Made by a program: the position numbers and the translations under genes
Origin: JAAYZQ01 sp034428935
Lineage (GTDB): Bacteria; Chloroflexota; Anaerolineae; JAAYZQ01
Direction of reading: 5' to 3'
NCBI GenBank assembly: GCA_034428935.1
Contig: DAOUHB010000025.1
Span: 1 to 15,432 of the forward strand
Length of the DNA: 15,432 bases
The notes under the pieces: model-generated
What the model saw: only the letters and a program-made list of their open reading frames with translations
The model's database searches: none
Told to the model about the DNA's origin: nothing
Shown: one piece after another, positions 4,875 to 12,490 of the stretch
Position numbering within the stretch: the first letter of the stretch is position 1
Layout of the letters: each line of letters starts with the position of its first letter

Positions 4875-5987
4875 TCAATCCGCATCTACAGTTACAGTGA
4901 ACACCCTGAAATTATCGTTAAGAACCACCAGACCTTCTGGTATCATTTGATCAATTCTGGGCATGTTGAAATTAATGCCTGCGTGACCATCGCTGAATGA
5001 TCCCGGGGTCACATCATTCACCGGAACTGTAGGCGCTTCATTGATCGAATTCAGCGCGAATGTACCATTGATGAATGGCAAAACCCTTCCTGTCTTGACA
5101 TCTACTACAAACATGAGAGTATTCCATCCACCCGCTTTGAACAACCCTTTCCTACATGGCACACGCTTATCTTTGCCTTGATCGTCGCGCGCTAGAATTA
5201 CAATGTCACTATGATTGTGGATCTCCATCCCTGCCACCGATCTGATTACCTCAGAGTTGACCCTCATACGGTGAACACCCAGCAAACTCGCATGATTGAT
5301 CTGTGGATCGATCCAAAGATCGACAGAAATTCCTGCAGATTCAGGAATAGGACTAACGTAGCCATCACCATTTGCATGGAAGTTGATCCAGCCGGGATAT
5401 CCAGCCTGCCAATATCCAGAACTCCAGGTAGGTAGTTCGACAGGAGCTCGAGCAGTTACCTTCATCACATTTCCCCTCGACATTCCAGTTGCATCAACCG
5501 AATTCGTGGGGTCTGGCACGATTTCGACTGTAGCTCCATGCTGAGCAAGTGATGGAGCATTCCAGTGCTCGCTAGAAGCCATTCCATCATTCAGCCCATT
5601 GTTGAAATCATCCTGGAAGATGGTTCTTACAGGCTTCGGCATTGCCACAGGTTTGGGGGTTTGCGTGGGTGCCTTTGTCGGTGCCTTTGTGGTAGTTAAG
5701 GTAGGTCTCGCTGTTGGGGTTAGCGTAGATGAGGACGTAGGTGTCGGTGTGGCCGTTGGCGTTGGCGTATCCGCGGAAGTAGCCGTCGGCGTCAGTGTTG
5801 AAGTCGGAATCGGTGCAGGTGTCGAGGTTGCTGTTGACCTTGTGGCTGGCGTGGCAGATGGCGTTACCGGGGGAGATGCCATAGGCACTACCGCGACAGA
5901 GGTCGCAGTCGGCGCAGTTCCACAGGCGGCCAGGAGCAGAAGTCCCACGCAGGCTGCAAACCACTCCATGTGAACAGAATGCTTCAT
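4875..5987 (-). CDS. Secreted lipoprotein with Thr-Pro linker and lectin-like C-terminal domain
   Basis: This 370-aa protein starts with a lipoprotein signal peptide: MKHSVHMEWFAACVGL is followed by a LLLAAC lipobox, with Cys22 the likely lipidated residue. Residues about 23-120 are a Thr/Pro/Ala-rich linker of the TPTPTAT type. From about 121 (IFQDDFNNGLNDGM) a beta-rich domain follows, with patterns of concanavalin-like/LamG jelly rolls (WINFHANGDGYVS, ISVDLWIDP, GMEIHNHSDIVIL, AGGWNTLMFVVD). It would sit on the outer face of the membrane and may bind polysaccharide; no catalytic residues are evident. The start at 5987 is backed by AAAGG upstream; Met7 is an alternative. It has its own promoter, faces the other way from its neighbours, and is visibly poorer in GC, so it may be cargo acquired separately. 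Confidence 0.75.
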   Translation of the reverse strand: MKHSVHMEWFAACVGLLLLAACGTAPTATSVAVVPMASPPVTPSATPATRSTATSTPAPIPTSTLTPTATSADTPTPTATPTPTSSSTLTPTARPTLTTTKAPTKAPTQTPKPVAMPKPVRTIFQDDFNNGLNDGMASSEHWNAPSLAQHGATVEIVPDPTNSVDATGMSRGNVMKVTARAPVELPTWSSGYWQAGYPGWINFHANGDGYVSPIPESAGISVDLWIDPQINHASLLGVHRMRVNSEVIRSVAGMEIHNHSDIVILARDDQGKDKRVPCRKGLFKAGGWNTLMFVVDVKTGRVLPFINGTFALNSINEAPTVPVNDVTPGSFSDGHAGINFNMPRIDQMIPEGLVVLNDNFRVFTVTVDAD

Positions 5988-6146
5988 ACCGCTGCCTTTC
6001 TCCGGCTACTGCTCCGGCAATCGACGGGTTGTAGAGCAACTACCTCCATTGGGAATCGCGTCGGCCAGGCATCCTGGAAGTCAGGCTCTCAAATGATCGT
6101 GGGCCAGGCCCATATCAGTTATTGGCCACTCGATAAACTCGCCAAA

Positions 6147-6175
6147 ATCATACCACAGCTCCTACTGATCGTCAA
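6147..6175 (-). promoter_or_regulatory. Near-consensus sigma70 promoter of the lipoprotein gene
   Basis: Read on the minus strand, TTGACG (6170-6175) and TATGAT (6147-6152) are separated by exactly 17 bases. Transcription would begin near 6140, leaving a leader of about 150 nt before the ATG at 5987. Confidence 0.7.
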
Positions 6176-6225
6176 GGTTGTCGTCCATTTCCTGTTCACA
6201 GATTCGCAAATGATCTATGTGCAGA

Positions 6226-6245
6226 TGAGACGCTACCGCGTCCCA
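6226..6245. promoter_or_regulatory. Everted half-sites related to the cassette palindromes
   Basis: TGAGACG (6226-6232) and CGTCCCA (6239-6245) are both half-sites of the CGTCYCA-N4-TGRGACG family but point outwards, separated by six bases, 51 bases before the RNase H-like gene. It may be chance. The remainder of 5988-6295 holds only the minus-strand promoter. Confidence 0.25.
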
Positions 6246-6295
6246 GTGCGTGACGGCGCATGGCCGCCGAAACCTATTCTATCTGGAAGTGTCTC

Positions 6296-6714
6296 ATGTT
6301 TGAATACTCCTTCACCATGACCTGTGACGGCGGATCCCTACAGGGCAGCGCCCAGGAAGCCCGTGGATACGCCTCGTACCTTCTGGAGTCCCGCACGAGC
6401 AAGAGGCACATCGTCCACCGGAGCGACCTGCCCGGCGTCACCACCGACAACCAGGCTGAGTACGTCGCCATCATCTCGGCTTTGGTCGACCTGCGCGGGC
6501 GGATCGAGCGGGCAGGCAAGAGCCCACGCAGCTACAGCGTGGTGGTGCACACCGATTCCCAACTGCTGGTCGGTCAGTTGACCCAGGGCTGGCAGGTCAA
6601 GGCTGCCAACCTGCGCACGTTGGTGGACGAGGCAGCGACGCTGATCCAGACCTTTGGCCGCTGCGACCTGGTCAAGGTCCCCGCGCTGAAATCCTTCGTG
6701 TGCTCGGCCACTGA
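6296..6714 (+). pseudogene. RNase HI-like protein, probable single-base frameshift near the 3' end
   Basis: The first 129 residues read as an RNase H fold of the RVT_3/RNase HI-like type. Asp11 (TCDGGS), Glu55 (DNQAEY) and Asp87 (HTDSQLL) are the metal-binding triad. Such enzymes cut RNA in RNA-DNA hybrids. ATG 6296 is preferred over 6260 because GGAAG lies at 6285-6289. In the straight frame the protein runs on through the terminator hairpin to 6835 with unlikely sequence. Shifting back one base at CCCC (6679-6682) instead gives RAEILRVLGH and a TGA at 6712-6714, just before the terminator. One missing C is therefore likely, either a real mutation or a sequencing error; a programmed -1 shift is less likely. 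The effect is mild, because the catalytic core lies upstream. Confidence 0.7.
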
Positions 6715-6716
6715 CT

Positions 6717-6757
6717 GCGAGCCCGATCCCTTCACAGGGTTTGGGCTCGCTTTTTTT
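6717..6757 (+). terminator. Rho-independent terminator after the RNase H-like gene
   Basis: GCGAGCCC (6717-6724) pairs with GGGCTCGC (6743-6750). An inner CCC/GGG stem (6728-6730/6737-6739) extends the hairpin, and seven T follow (6751-6757). It separates the RNase H-like gene from the transfer operon. Confidence 0.9.
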
Positions 6758-6827
6758 CGCCTATACCCATTCCTTGTCGCCACACCAATACCTACCTTTT
6801 TCCCGGCTAGATTTCCACCCCTCGCCG

Positions 6828-6836
6828 TGCGATAAT
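6828..6836 (+). promoter_or_regulatory. Extended -10 promoter of the transfer operon
   Basis: TG-C-GATAAT (TG at 6828-6829, hexamer 6831-6836) is a close match to an extended -10 element. The -35 region (TAGATT, 6808-6813) is poor, as is usual for this class. Transcription from about 6843 excludes the ATG at 6835 and supports the start at 6871. Confidence 0.55.
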
Positions 6837-6870
6837 GCCCGCCACAACGAACACGCGTTCGAGGAGAGCG

Positions 6871-7071
6871 ATGGAGCAGCCAGCAACCAACCCAGGCAAC
6901 GGTCTCGACGGTCCCAAGGTGTACGTCGGCGCCCACATTCCGTTGAGCCTTTACCAGTCCCTGGTCCAGGAGGCACAGCAGGCCATGGCCACCCGCAGCG
7001 ACGTGCTGCGCTGGGCCCTGGCCGAGCGCTACCGCCGCCGGCCGGCGGAAGAGAGGGAACAAGGCCAATGA
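6871..7071 (+). CDS. Ribbon-helix-helix (CopG/Arc-type) DNA-binding protein
   Basis: This 66-aa protein is first in the transfer operon. KVYVGAHIPLSLYQSLVQEAQ gives the short strand and first helix of a ribbon-helix-helix fold; MATRSDVLRWALAERYRRR gives the second helix with the usual TRSDVLR start. Dimers of such proteins bind operators, or act in relaxosomes and plasmid maintenance. The start is taken at 6871, with GAGGAG at 6861-6866, because the ATG at 6835 lies within the promoter. Its stop overlaps the next start as ATGA (7068-7071), so the two genes are translationally coupled. The likely role is autoregulation of the transfer operon; a relaxosome accessory role is also possible. Confidence 0.75.
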   Translation: MEQPATNPGNGLDGPKVYVGAHIPLSLYQSLVQEAQQAMATRSDVLRWALAERYRRRPAEEREQGQ

Positions 7072-10037
7072 CCTTTCGTCGATTCCTGCGACGCGCGACC
7101 ACGGGGGCGGCCGCCTGCCTGGTCCTGGCCGGCCTGCTCGTGCTCGGCCCTGCAGTGGTGGCCCACGCTGCCCCCTTGCAGCAGCCCCCGCTGCCCGGCT
7201 GGCTGGAGGACGTGCTCAACGAGATCATCATTGCCCTGGTCAAGACCCTCCAGGACAGCGCCCGCACGGGTGGGGTGCTCCTCTGGGGCGTGCTCAAGGT
7301 GTGCGGCATGGTGGGCCTCTTCGGCGACGAGTTCTCCGCCCTCTTTGGCACCGTGGTCACCGAAGCCCTCAACGCCATCGTCAGCGGCTCGCTCCACGAC
7401 CTGCTCCGCGGCAGCCTCATGGTCAGCCTGGGCATCTTTGGCCTGTCGCTCCTGGCCCGCCCCTTCTGGCCGGACATCAAGCTCGTCTCCTTCCAGCGCG
7501 CCGCCCTGTGGGGCATGGTCATCCAGGCCTACCTGCTCAACGCCCCCACCATCTACACCGAGCTGGAGACCTGGCGCGTGGGCCTGGCCGAGCAGGCCGC
7601 CGCCGCGGTGTCCACCGGCGCGGTCCCCGGCTGCTCGGGCGACGTGGTGGAGGTGCTCTTGTGCATCACCGGCACACGGCCAGCGGAGGTCCTGGACCCC
7701 GACCTGGCGACGCTGCCCGACGGGCTGCCGTACGGCGGCAGCGAGTCGGTGCGCGACCTGTACGACCACTGCGTCTACAACCCGCCGGCGCTCTACGGCG
7801 ACCCGGCCTGCGACCCGGACAACCCCGCGGGCGACCCCTGGGAGGTGCTGGCCTCCGCCCAGGACGGCCTGGGCGCCCAGCTCCTGGCCCTCATCCTGGC
7901 CCTGCTCATCCTGGCCTACGGCGTCCTCCAGGTGTCCCTGGGCCTGGCGGCGGGCATGATGTTCGTGCTCTTTCCGGTCGCGGCGATCTTTGCCTTCTAC
8001 CTGCCGCTGGAGAGCTTTCCGGCGGGGGTCATCCGCAACTACATCAACATCTTTCTCAAGAGCGTAGTGCTCCTGACGCTGGCCGGGGTCGTCATCCGGC
8101 TGTTCTCGATAGCTACCGGGAGCCTGGCGTCCATGGCCGCCGTCGCGCTGGTGGACCTGCTGCTCTGCCTGGTGATGGCCAAGGAGGCGCTGTCGAGCCT
8201 CTTGAGCAGCGTCAGCTTCATCGGGAGCTCGGTGGGCACCCTGGGCGCCGCCTTCGGGCTGAGCGGGGGTGGAGGCATCGCCGCGCTGCCCAGCGCCGAG
8301 TCGCGGGTGGCGGCGTCGATGGTGGGCGGCGGGACGCTGGCCCAGACGGCCATGGGCACCGCCAGCCCCTATCCGGGCAGCGTGGGCGGTGGCGGCATCA
8401 TCGGCGCCGCGGGCCGGGCCATGGGCGCGCCGGCCGAGAGCGCTCGGGCGGCGCTGGGGGCCGCCCTGGCCGCCGGCACAGGAGGGGCGGGAGCCGTCGT
8501 CGGTGCGCTGGCCGCCGCCAGGGGGGCCGACTATGGCAGCCTGGCGCTGATGGGCGACGCGGCGACGACGATCCTGGGCAGGGATGCGGGCCGTGGGTTC
8601 GTGACGGGTGCGGGTTTGGCCGCAACGCGACAGCAACTCATAGGAGACAAAGGTGTCGACTCGGCGGCTGTACCCTCCCGGCGAACCCCGGCCCACCCTG
8701 CCCAATCCTCCCTTCTGGTGCCCGAACTCTCGTCCAGCCCAGGGGCTGCCGGCGTGCAGAGCGCAGCCAGGCCGGCAAGCGGTCCTGCCCTTCTCCCGAC
8801 CGATCCGGTCACCGGCGCCCCGGCCAGCGCGGCGCCCCTCCAGTTCTTGCTCCTGGGCGACGGCGCGACCGACCTGGCCGGCTGGGGCGCCGGCAGCCGG
8901 CAGCAGATCCGGCAGGCAGCGGGCAAGCTGGAGCCCGCCTCGCCCGCCGTGGAGAACGCCGCCTTTGACCTGGCCGCCGCCGGGCACCGGCAGGCGCAGG
9001 CGTGGGCAGAGGCCGGACGATCCCCGGTCCAGGCCGACGGCCATCTCGACCCGCAGTTCGTCGAGGAGGTGGTGCGGCAGAAGCCGGAGCCGGCGGCGAC
9101 GCTGGCGGCCGAGCAGGCCGCGGCCCACGTGCCCGAGGACGAGCGCCTGAGCATCGGCGAGGCGGTGGCCCTGGGCGTCACGACGCGGCGCACGATCCCG
9201 GCAAGTCAAGTCCGCCGGGGCTGTGCCCGGGCGGTCAAGGCGGCGGGCCGGGATGGAGACCTGGACACTGCGCTGCAAGGCGAGCTGGGCATCGGCAGCC
9301 AGGCAGTCTTTGGCGGGCGGGCGGAGCAAACCCGGGAGGTCGTGGAGAGGATGCAGGGAGCCGGGCTGGGCAACGAGCTGGGGCGGCAATTGGTCGAGAC
9401 CGTCGGCGAGGGCCTGGAGCGAAACCCGCGGCTGAGCGTGCAGCAATTCCGCGAGGGACGCCTGGGCCGCATGCGCCAGTGGGACCGGGCCACAGGCGAC
9501 CCGGAGACCACCGACCGCGTGGTCGAGGGGCTCATCGCCCTGGGGCCGATGCAGGCGACCACTGTGCACGAGGTTCCCATGCCGCCGGCGCCGCCGTCAC
9601 AACCAGCGATAACCTCAACAGAAACCGAGGCAGCGACCCAGGTGGCTCCTTCGTCTGCCGAATCCTCTCCATCAGCCGCCACTGTGCCCACTCCGGCGCC
9701 GGCGGCAGCCACTGAGCCGGCCGCCGAAGAGCAGTACGATCCCGTCGTCTTCGACCGGCTCCGCGAATGGCGGGTGCAGGCGGCTCAGGAGGAGGGGAAA
9801 AAGGCGTTCTACGTCTTCCCCGACTCGACGCTGAAGCACATCGCCGCCGCCCGGCCGCAGACCATGGACGAGATCGGCGCCGTCAAGGGCATCGGCCCCA
9901 AGAAGCTGGCGCAGTACGGGCAGGCGCTGCTGGACATCACCAGGCAGGAGCCGCCGTCCATAAGCGCTGAAACCGGCCAGGCGGAGAATGGATCTCCCGC
10001 CGCGAACGAGGCGAAAGAACAGGAGGGAGGAGCGTGA
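7068..10037 (+). CDS. TrbL/VirB6-like T4SS membrane protein with C-terminal HRDC domain
   Basis: This 989-aa protein starts with a signal sequence (Arg-rich n-region, hydrophobic core, AHA-type site near residue 34). Hydrophobic segments at about 64-82, 112-131, 271-291, 295-316, 329-349 and 355-373 fit a TrbL/VirB6 polytopic channel subunit. The loop between the second and third segments holds four Cys (189, 199, 235, 248) that could form disulfides outside the membrane. A Gly/Ala-rich stretch (about 385-540) and a long charged, mostly helical region follow. After a Pro/Ala/Thr linker (about 840-888), residues about 892-960 form a clear HRDC domain (FDRLREWR, FPDSTLKHIAAARP, IGAVKGIGPKKLAQYGQALL). 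HRDC is known from RecQ helicases and RNase D, where it contacts nucleic acid. A cytoplasmic HRDC on a transfer-channel subunit could guide DNA. The start overlaps the preceding stop. Confidence 0.8.
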   Translation: MTFRRFLRRATTGAAACLVLAGLLVLGPAVVAHAAPLQQPPLPGWLEDVLNEIIIALVKTLQDSARTGGVLLWGVLKVCGMVGLFGDEFSALFGTVVTEALNAIVSGSLHDLLRGSLMVSLGIFGLSLLARPFWPDIKLVSFQRAALWGMVIQAYLLNAPTIYTELETWRVGLAEQAAAAVSTGAVPGCSGDVVEVLLCITGTRPAEVLDPDLATLPDGLPYGGSESVRDLYDHCVYNPPALYGDPACDPDNPAGDPWEVLASAQDGLGAQLLALILALLILAYGVLQVSLGLAAGMMFVLFPVAAIFAFYLPLESFPAGVIRNYINIFLKSVVLLTLAGVVIRLFSIATGSLASMAAVALVDLLLCLVMAKEALSSLLSSVSFIGSSVGTLGAAFGLSGGGGIAALPSAESRVAASMVGGGTLAQTAMGTASPYPGSVGGGGIIGAAGRAMGAPAESARAALGAALAAGTGGAGAVVGALAAARGADYGSLALMGDAATTILGRDAGRGFVTGAGLAATRQQLIGDKGVDSAAVPSRRTPAHPAQSSLLVPELSSSPGAAGVQSAARPASGPALLPTDPVTGAPASAAPLQFLLLGDGATDLAGWGAGSRQQIRQAAGKLEPASPAVENAAFDLAAAGHRQAQAWAEAGRSPVQADGHLDPQFVEEVVRQKPEPAATLAAEQAAAHVPEDERLSIGEAVALGVTTRRTIPASQVRRGCARAVKAAGRDGDLDTALQGELGIGSQAVFGGRAEQTREVVERMQGAGLGNELGRQLVETVGEGLERNPRLSVQQFREGRLGRMRQWDRATGDPETTDRVVEGLIALGPMQATTVHEVPMPPAPPSQPAITSTETEAATQVAPSSAESSPSAATVPTPAPAAATEPAAEEQYDPVVFDRLREWRVQAAQEEGKKAFYVFPDSTLKHIAAARPQTMDEIGAVKGIGPKKLAQYGQALLDITRQEPPSISAETGQAENGSPAANEAKEQEGGA

Positions 10038-11233
10038 GAAAACTGGCAACGTTCGAGAACCGGTTCAGTGGGCGTAGGGTCCTCATCGGTCTTGTTCTGG
10101 TCATCCTGCTTCCGGGCTCGGTTCTGCGGCCTGCGGCCCTTGCCCAGGCGCCGGCGCCCGACGCCTACGAGCCCGACGACCCGAACCCGCCGTGGATCGG
10201 GCTGGGCGAGGCCCAGGAGCGGTCGTTCTATCCCGAGGGCGACGTGGACTGGGCGCGGCTGCGGGTCAAGGCCGGGCACTGGTACGAGGTCCGCACCCAG
10301 GACCTGGCGCCCCTGGTGGACACGGTCCTCACCGTGGAGCTGGGCGGCACGCCCTACGAGGACGACGACGGCGGAGCGGAGCCCCTGGCGTCGCGGGTCA
10401 CCTTCCAGGCGCCGGAGACGGCCGACGCCCTCATCACCGTCGTCACCGGCCAGGCCGTCTACAGCACAACCCAGACCTACCGGCTGTACGCCGCCGAGCT
10501 GCCTGCGCCGACGCCGACTCCCACCTGGACGCCCACTCCCACCGAGACGCCCAGCCCCACGCCGACTGCCACGCCGACCTCGACACCCCGGCCGACGGAG
10601 CCGCCCCGGCCCACGGACGTCCCACCGCGGCCCATCGTCAGCTTCTCCGCCACGCCCGACCGGGTCGAGGCGCCGGGCCAGTGCGTCACGCTGTCCTGGT
10701 CGGTGGAGCGGGCGAGCGAAGTCTACCTGGTCGAGCCCAACGGCAACCGCCAGGGCGTCACCGGCCGGGAGGAGCGACAGGTCTGCCCGGTTGAGACGAG
10801 CACCTACCGCCTGGAGGTCCACGCCCCCGGCGGCGATGAGACGGTGGAGGTGCAGGTGGCGGTGCCCCTGCCCACCCACACGCCGACCCCGAAGCCGGCG
10901 CCAAGCAGCAGTGACGGCGGGGGCAGCGCGGCCGCCGGCAAGGGCACGGTCCACTCCGTCGTCTTTGTCGACGAGAACGGCAGCGGCGCCTACGACCCCC
11001 AGGAGGGCGTCCTGGGCGCTGTGGCGACCCTCATGTCCCAGGCCGACCCCGGCCGGTCCTGGACAGCGACCACCGATGCCCAGGGCCAGGTGCGCTTCGA
11101 GGGAGTGCCGGCCGGCAGCTACACCCTCCTCATCCCCCATCTGAGCCACGCTGAGGCGGTGAGCGTCCGCGGCGACGACCTGACGGTGGCCGTTCTCGTC
11201 CCGCCGCTGCAACTGCCGGCGCGGATCCCCTGA
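10034..11233 (+). CDS. Secreted multidomain protein: PPC-like, Ig-like and SdrD-B-like domains
   Basis: This 399-aa protein has an N-terminal signal sequence (residues about 1-38, ending in LAQA). Residues 43-153 resemble bacterial pre-peptidase C-terminal (PPC) domains (DAYEPDD, RSFYPEGDVDWARLRVKAG). A Thr-Pro linker (157-198) leads to an Ig-like beta domain (199-275, with FSATPDRVEAPGQCVTLSW and Cys217/Cys251 able to pair). A second linker leads to an SdrD-B/CnaB-like domain (305-395, FVDENGSGAYDPQEGV and GQVRFEGVPAGSYTLLIP). No hydrophobic C-terminal anchor is seen. It starts with GTG, overlapping the previous stop (GTGA) behind a strong AGGAGGGAGG. Its place among transfer genes suggests an extracellular part of the apparatus, perhaps for mating-pair contact, though that is inference. 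Confidence 0.75.
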   Translation: MRKLATFENRFSGRRVLIGLVLVILLPGSVLRPAALAQAPAPDAYEPDDPNPPWIGLGEAQERSFYPEGDVDWARLRVKAGHWYEVRTQDLAPLVDTVLTVELGGTPYEDDDGGAEPLASRVTFQAPETADALITVVTGQAVYSTTQTYRLYAAELPAPTPTPTWTPTPTETPSPTPTATPTSTPRPTEPPRPTDVPPRPIVSFSATPDRVEAPGQCVTLSWSVERASEVYLVEPNGNRQGVTGREERQVCPVETSTYRLEVHAPGGDETVEVQVAVPLPTHTPTPKPAPSSSDGGGSAAAGKGTVHSVVFVDENGSGAYDPQEGVLGAVATLMSQADPGRSWTATTDAQGQVRFEGVPAGSYTLLIPHLSHAEAVSVRGDDLTVAVLVPPLQLPARIP

Positions 11234-11271
11234 CCGGGTACGGCCAACAAGCGAGACATAGGGAGCGAGCC

Positions 11272-12192
11272 ATGGACCACAGCGAAGAGATGCAATCGAT
11301 GGAGCAGTACTACCGCCAGGCCATCGCCTGGGCGGCCTCGGACGAGGAGGAGCTGGCCGTCGCCCGGGATCTCCTGGAAAAGGCGCAGCGGGGGTTCGTC
11401 GTCGACGACGCCGGGCAGGACCTCATCTATGCCAGCGACCCCGACCTGCCCGTGGACGCCGAGTTCCTGGTGGACGAGGGCGCCCTGCGCCGGCAGCGCC
11501 TGGGCCGGGCGGCGCCCGCCGCCGCGGCGCTCCTCGTGGCGGTCCTGGCCACCTTCCTGGCCTACGGCGGCGGTTCAAACCCAACAGCAACGCCCACCCC
11601 GACAAGCACGCAGGCCATCGCCTTCGTCGCCACCCAGACCCTGACCGCCACGCCCACGAGCAGCCCGACACCGACGGCGACCGCCACCTCGACCCTGACG
11701 CCTACCCCCACCGCCACGCCGACGCCCCTGCCGCCCCACGAGGTGGACGTCAAGCCCCAGCCGGTCAAGCTGGACGAGGGCGCCGTGGTGCCCGTCTCCC
11801 TGGAGGTCGCCGGGCGGTTCTTCCCGGCCGTGCCCACCGGGCTGCGGGACGGCCTGTGGGCCTACCTCCCCGAGCCGGACCGAGTCTCGTGGCTGGCCGG
11901 CAGCCGGGTCAACGTTGTCCTGGGGCTGCCCTACAGCGATGAGAACCTGGACCTCCTGGCCTCAACGCTGGCCCTCAGCGACACCCTCACCCTGCGGGAC
12001 AACGTCGCCGGCGCCAACCGCTACCGGGTCGTCGACCTCCGCCTAGTGGGCGTCTACGAGACCGAGGTCCTCAGCCAGCGCCGCGCCGGGCTGACCCTGG
12101 TGCTCGTGGGCGGCCACGACGAGAGCCCCGACCGGCGCCTGGTGGTCCTGGCCCTCCCCCTGGAGGCCGGAAAGGAGGTGGTCGAGCCCTAA
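11272..12192 (+). CDS. Single-pass membrane protein with sortase-like outer domain lacking catalytic residues
   Basis: This 306-aa protein has an acidic cytoplasmic part (residues 1-77), one membrane helix (about 80-98), a Thr-Pro linker (103-155) and a beta-rich C-terminal domain (about 165-297). That domain follows the sortase layout: WLAGSRVNVVLGLPY in the position of the His-containing strand, LSDTLTLRD and RYRVVDLRLVGVYETEVL in the middle, and LTLVLVGGHDESPDRRLVVLAL in the place of the Cys and Arg motifs. The expected catalytic His and Cys are not there; an Arg before LVV remains. It would then be a structural, non-enzymatic sortase fold. The start follows GGGAG (11261-11265), 38 bases after the previous stop. 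This topology, with a small cytoplasmic part and a large outer beta domain, also recalls VirB8/VirB10-type subunits, so the sortase reading is tentative. Confidence 0.6.
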   Translation: MDHSEEMQSMEQYYRQAIAWAASDEEELAVARDLLEKAQRGFVVDDAGQDLIYASDPDLPVDAEFLVDEGALRRQRLGRAAPAAAALLVAVLATFLAYGGGSNPTATPTPTSTQAIAFVATQTLTATPTSSPTPTATATSTLTPTPTATPTPLPPHEVDVKPQPVKLDEGAVVPVSLEVAGRFFPAVPTGLRDGLWAYLPEPDRVSWLAGSRVNVVLGLPYSDENLDLLASTLALSDTLTLRDNVAGANRYRVVDLRLVGVYETEVLSQRRAGLTLVLVGGHDESPDRRLVVLALPLEAGKEVVEP

Positions 12193-12263
12193 CCGAATCC
12201 CGGGTTTACGAATCCCGAATCGAGCCATGTACGGATCAAGTACCGAAAGGAGCGAACCAAACC

Positions 12264-12485
12264 ATGACAGGCATCCCTATCCTGGACCAGATCCTGGCCC
12301 TCATCGAGCAGTACAAGCTGGGCATCGCCATGATCGGCATCGCCGTGGTGGCCGTCGGCCTGCTGCTCAAGCCCATCGCCCCCGAGTGGTCGGCCCACAA
12401 CCGCCCGGCCATCGCGGCCATGGTCATCGGCGGCATCATCCTCACCCTGCTGCCCACCTTTGCCGCCGCCATCGTGGGCGGATGA
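12264..12485 (+). CDS. Two-helix membrane protein, VirB2/TrbC pilin-like
   Basis: This 73-aa protein has two hydrophobic helices (about 19-35 and 47-71) joined by a short polar loop KPIAPEWSAHNRP, ending GG. The size, the paired helices and the position before the PrgI/VirB3-like and VirB4 genes fit the VirB2/TrbC pilin or its monoderm counterpart. There is no clear cleaved signal sequence, unlike classical VirB2. AAAGGAG at 12246-12252 serves as ribosome site with long spacing. The gene is followed by a perfect 14-bp hairpin that may influence transcript levels. The assignment rests on size, topology and context, not on residue motifs. Confidence 0.55.
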   Translation: MTGIPILDQILALIEQYKLGIAMIGIAVVAVGLLLKPIAPEWSAHNRPAIAAMVIGGIILTLLPTFAAAIVGG

Positions 12486-12490
12486 CCGGC

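Noticed and set aside
4856..4876. Minus-strand terminator of the lipoprotein gene (GACA/TGTC stem with a T5 run)
   Set aside because: Only four base pairs can form and the stem overlaps the stop codon, so the support is too weak.
5599..5973. Plus-strand frame with Val-Gly repeats opposite the lipoprotein linker
   Set aside because: It is the complement of the Thr-Pro repeat codons; repetitive GVGVAVGV sequence is what antisense of such linkers always gives.
7029..9569. Long minus-strand open frame of 846 codons opposite the TrbL-HRDC gene
   Set aside because: It is a shadow of a GC-rich gene: low-complexity Gln/Arg/His/Gly sequence, no ribosome site, and no domain. The plus frame has clear domains, membrane segments and coupled starts.
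10500..10620. Tandem DNA repeats in the Thr-Pro linkers (also near 5650-5880 and 11580-11730)
   Set aside because: These are simple coding repeats for TPTPT-type linkers, common in secreted Chloroflexota proteins, and not separate repeat elements or CRISPR arrays.
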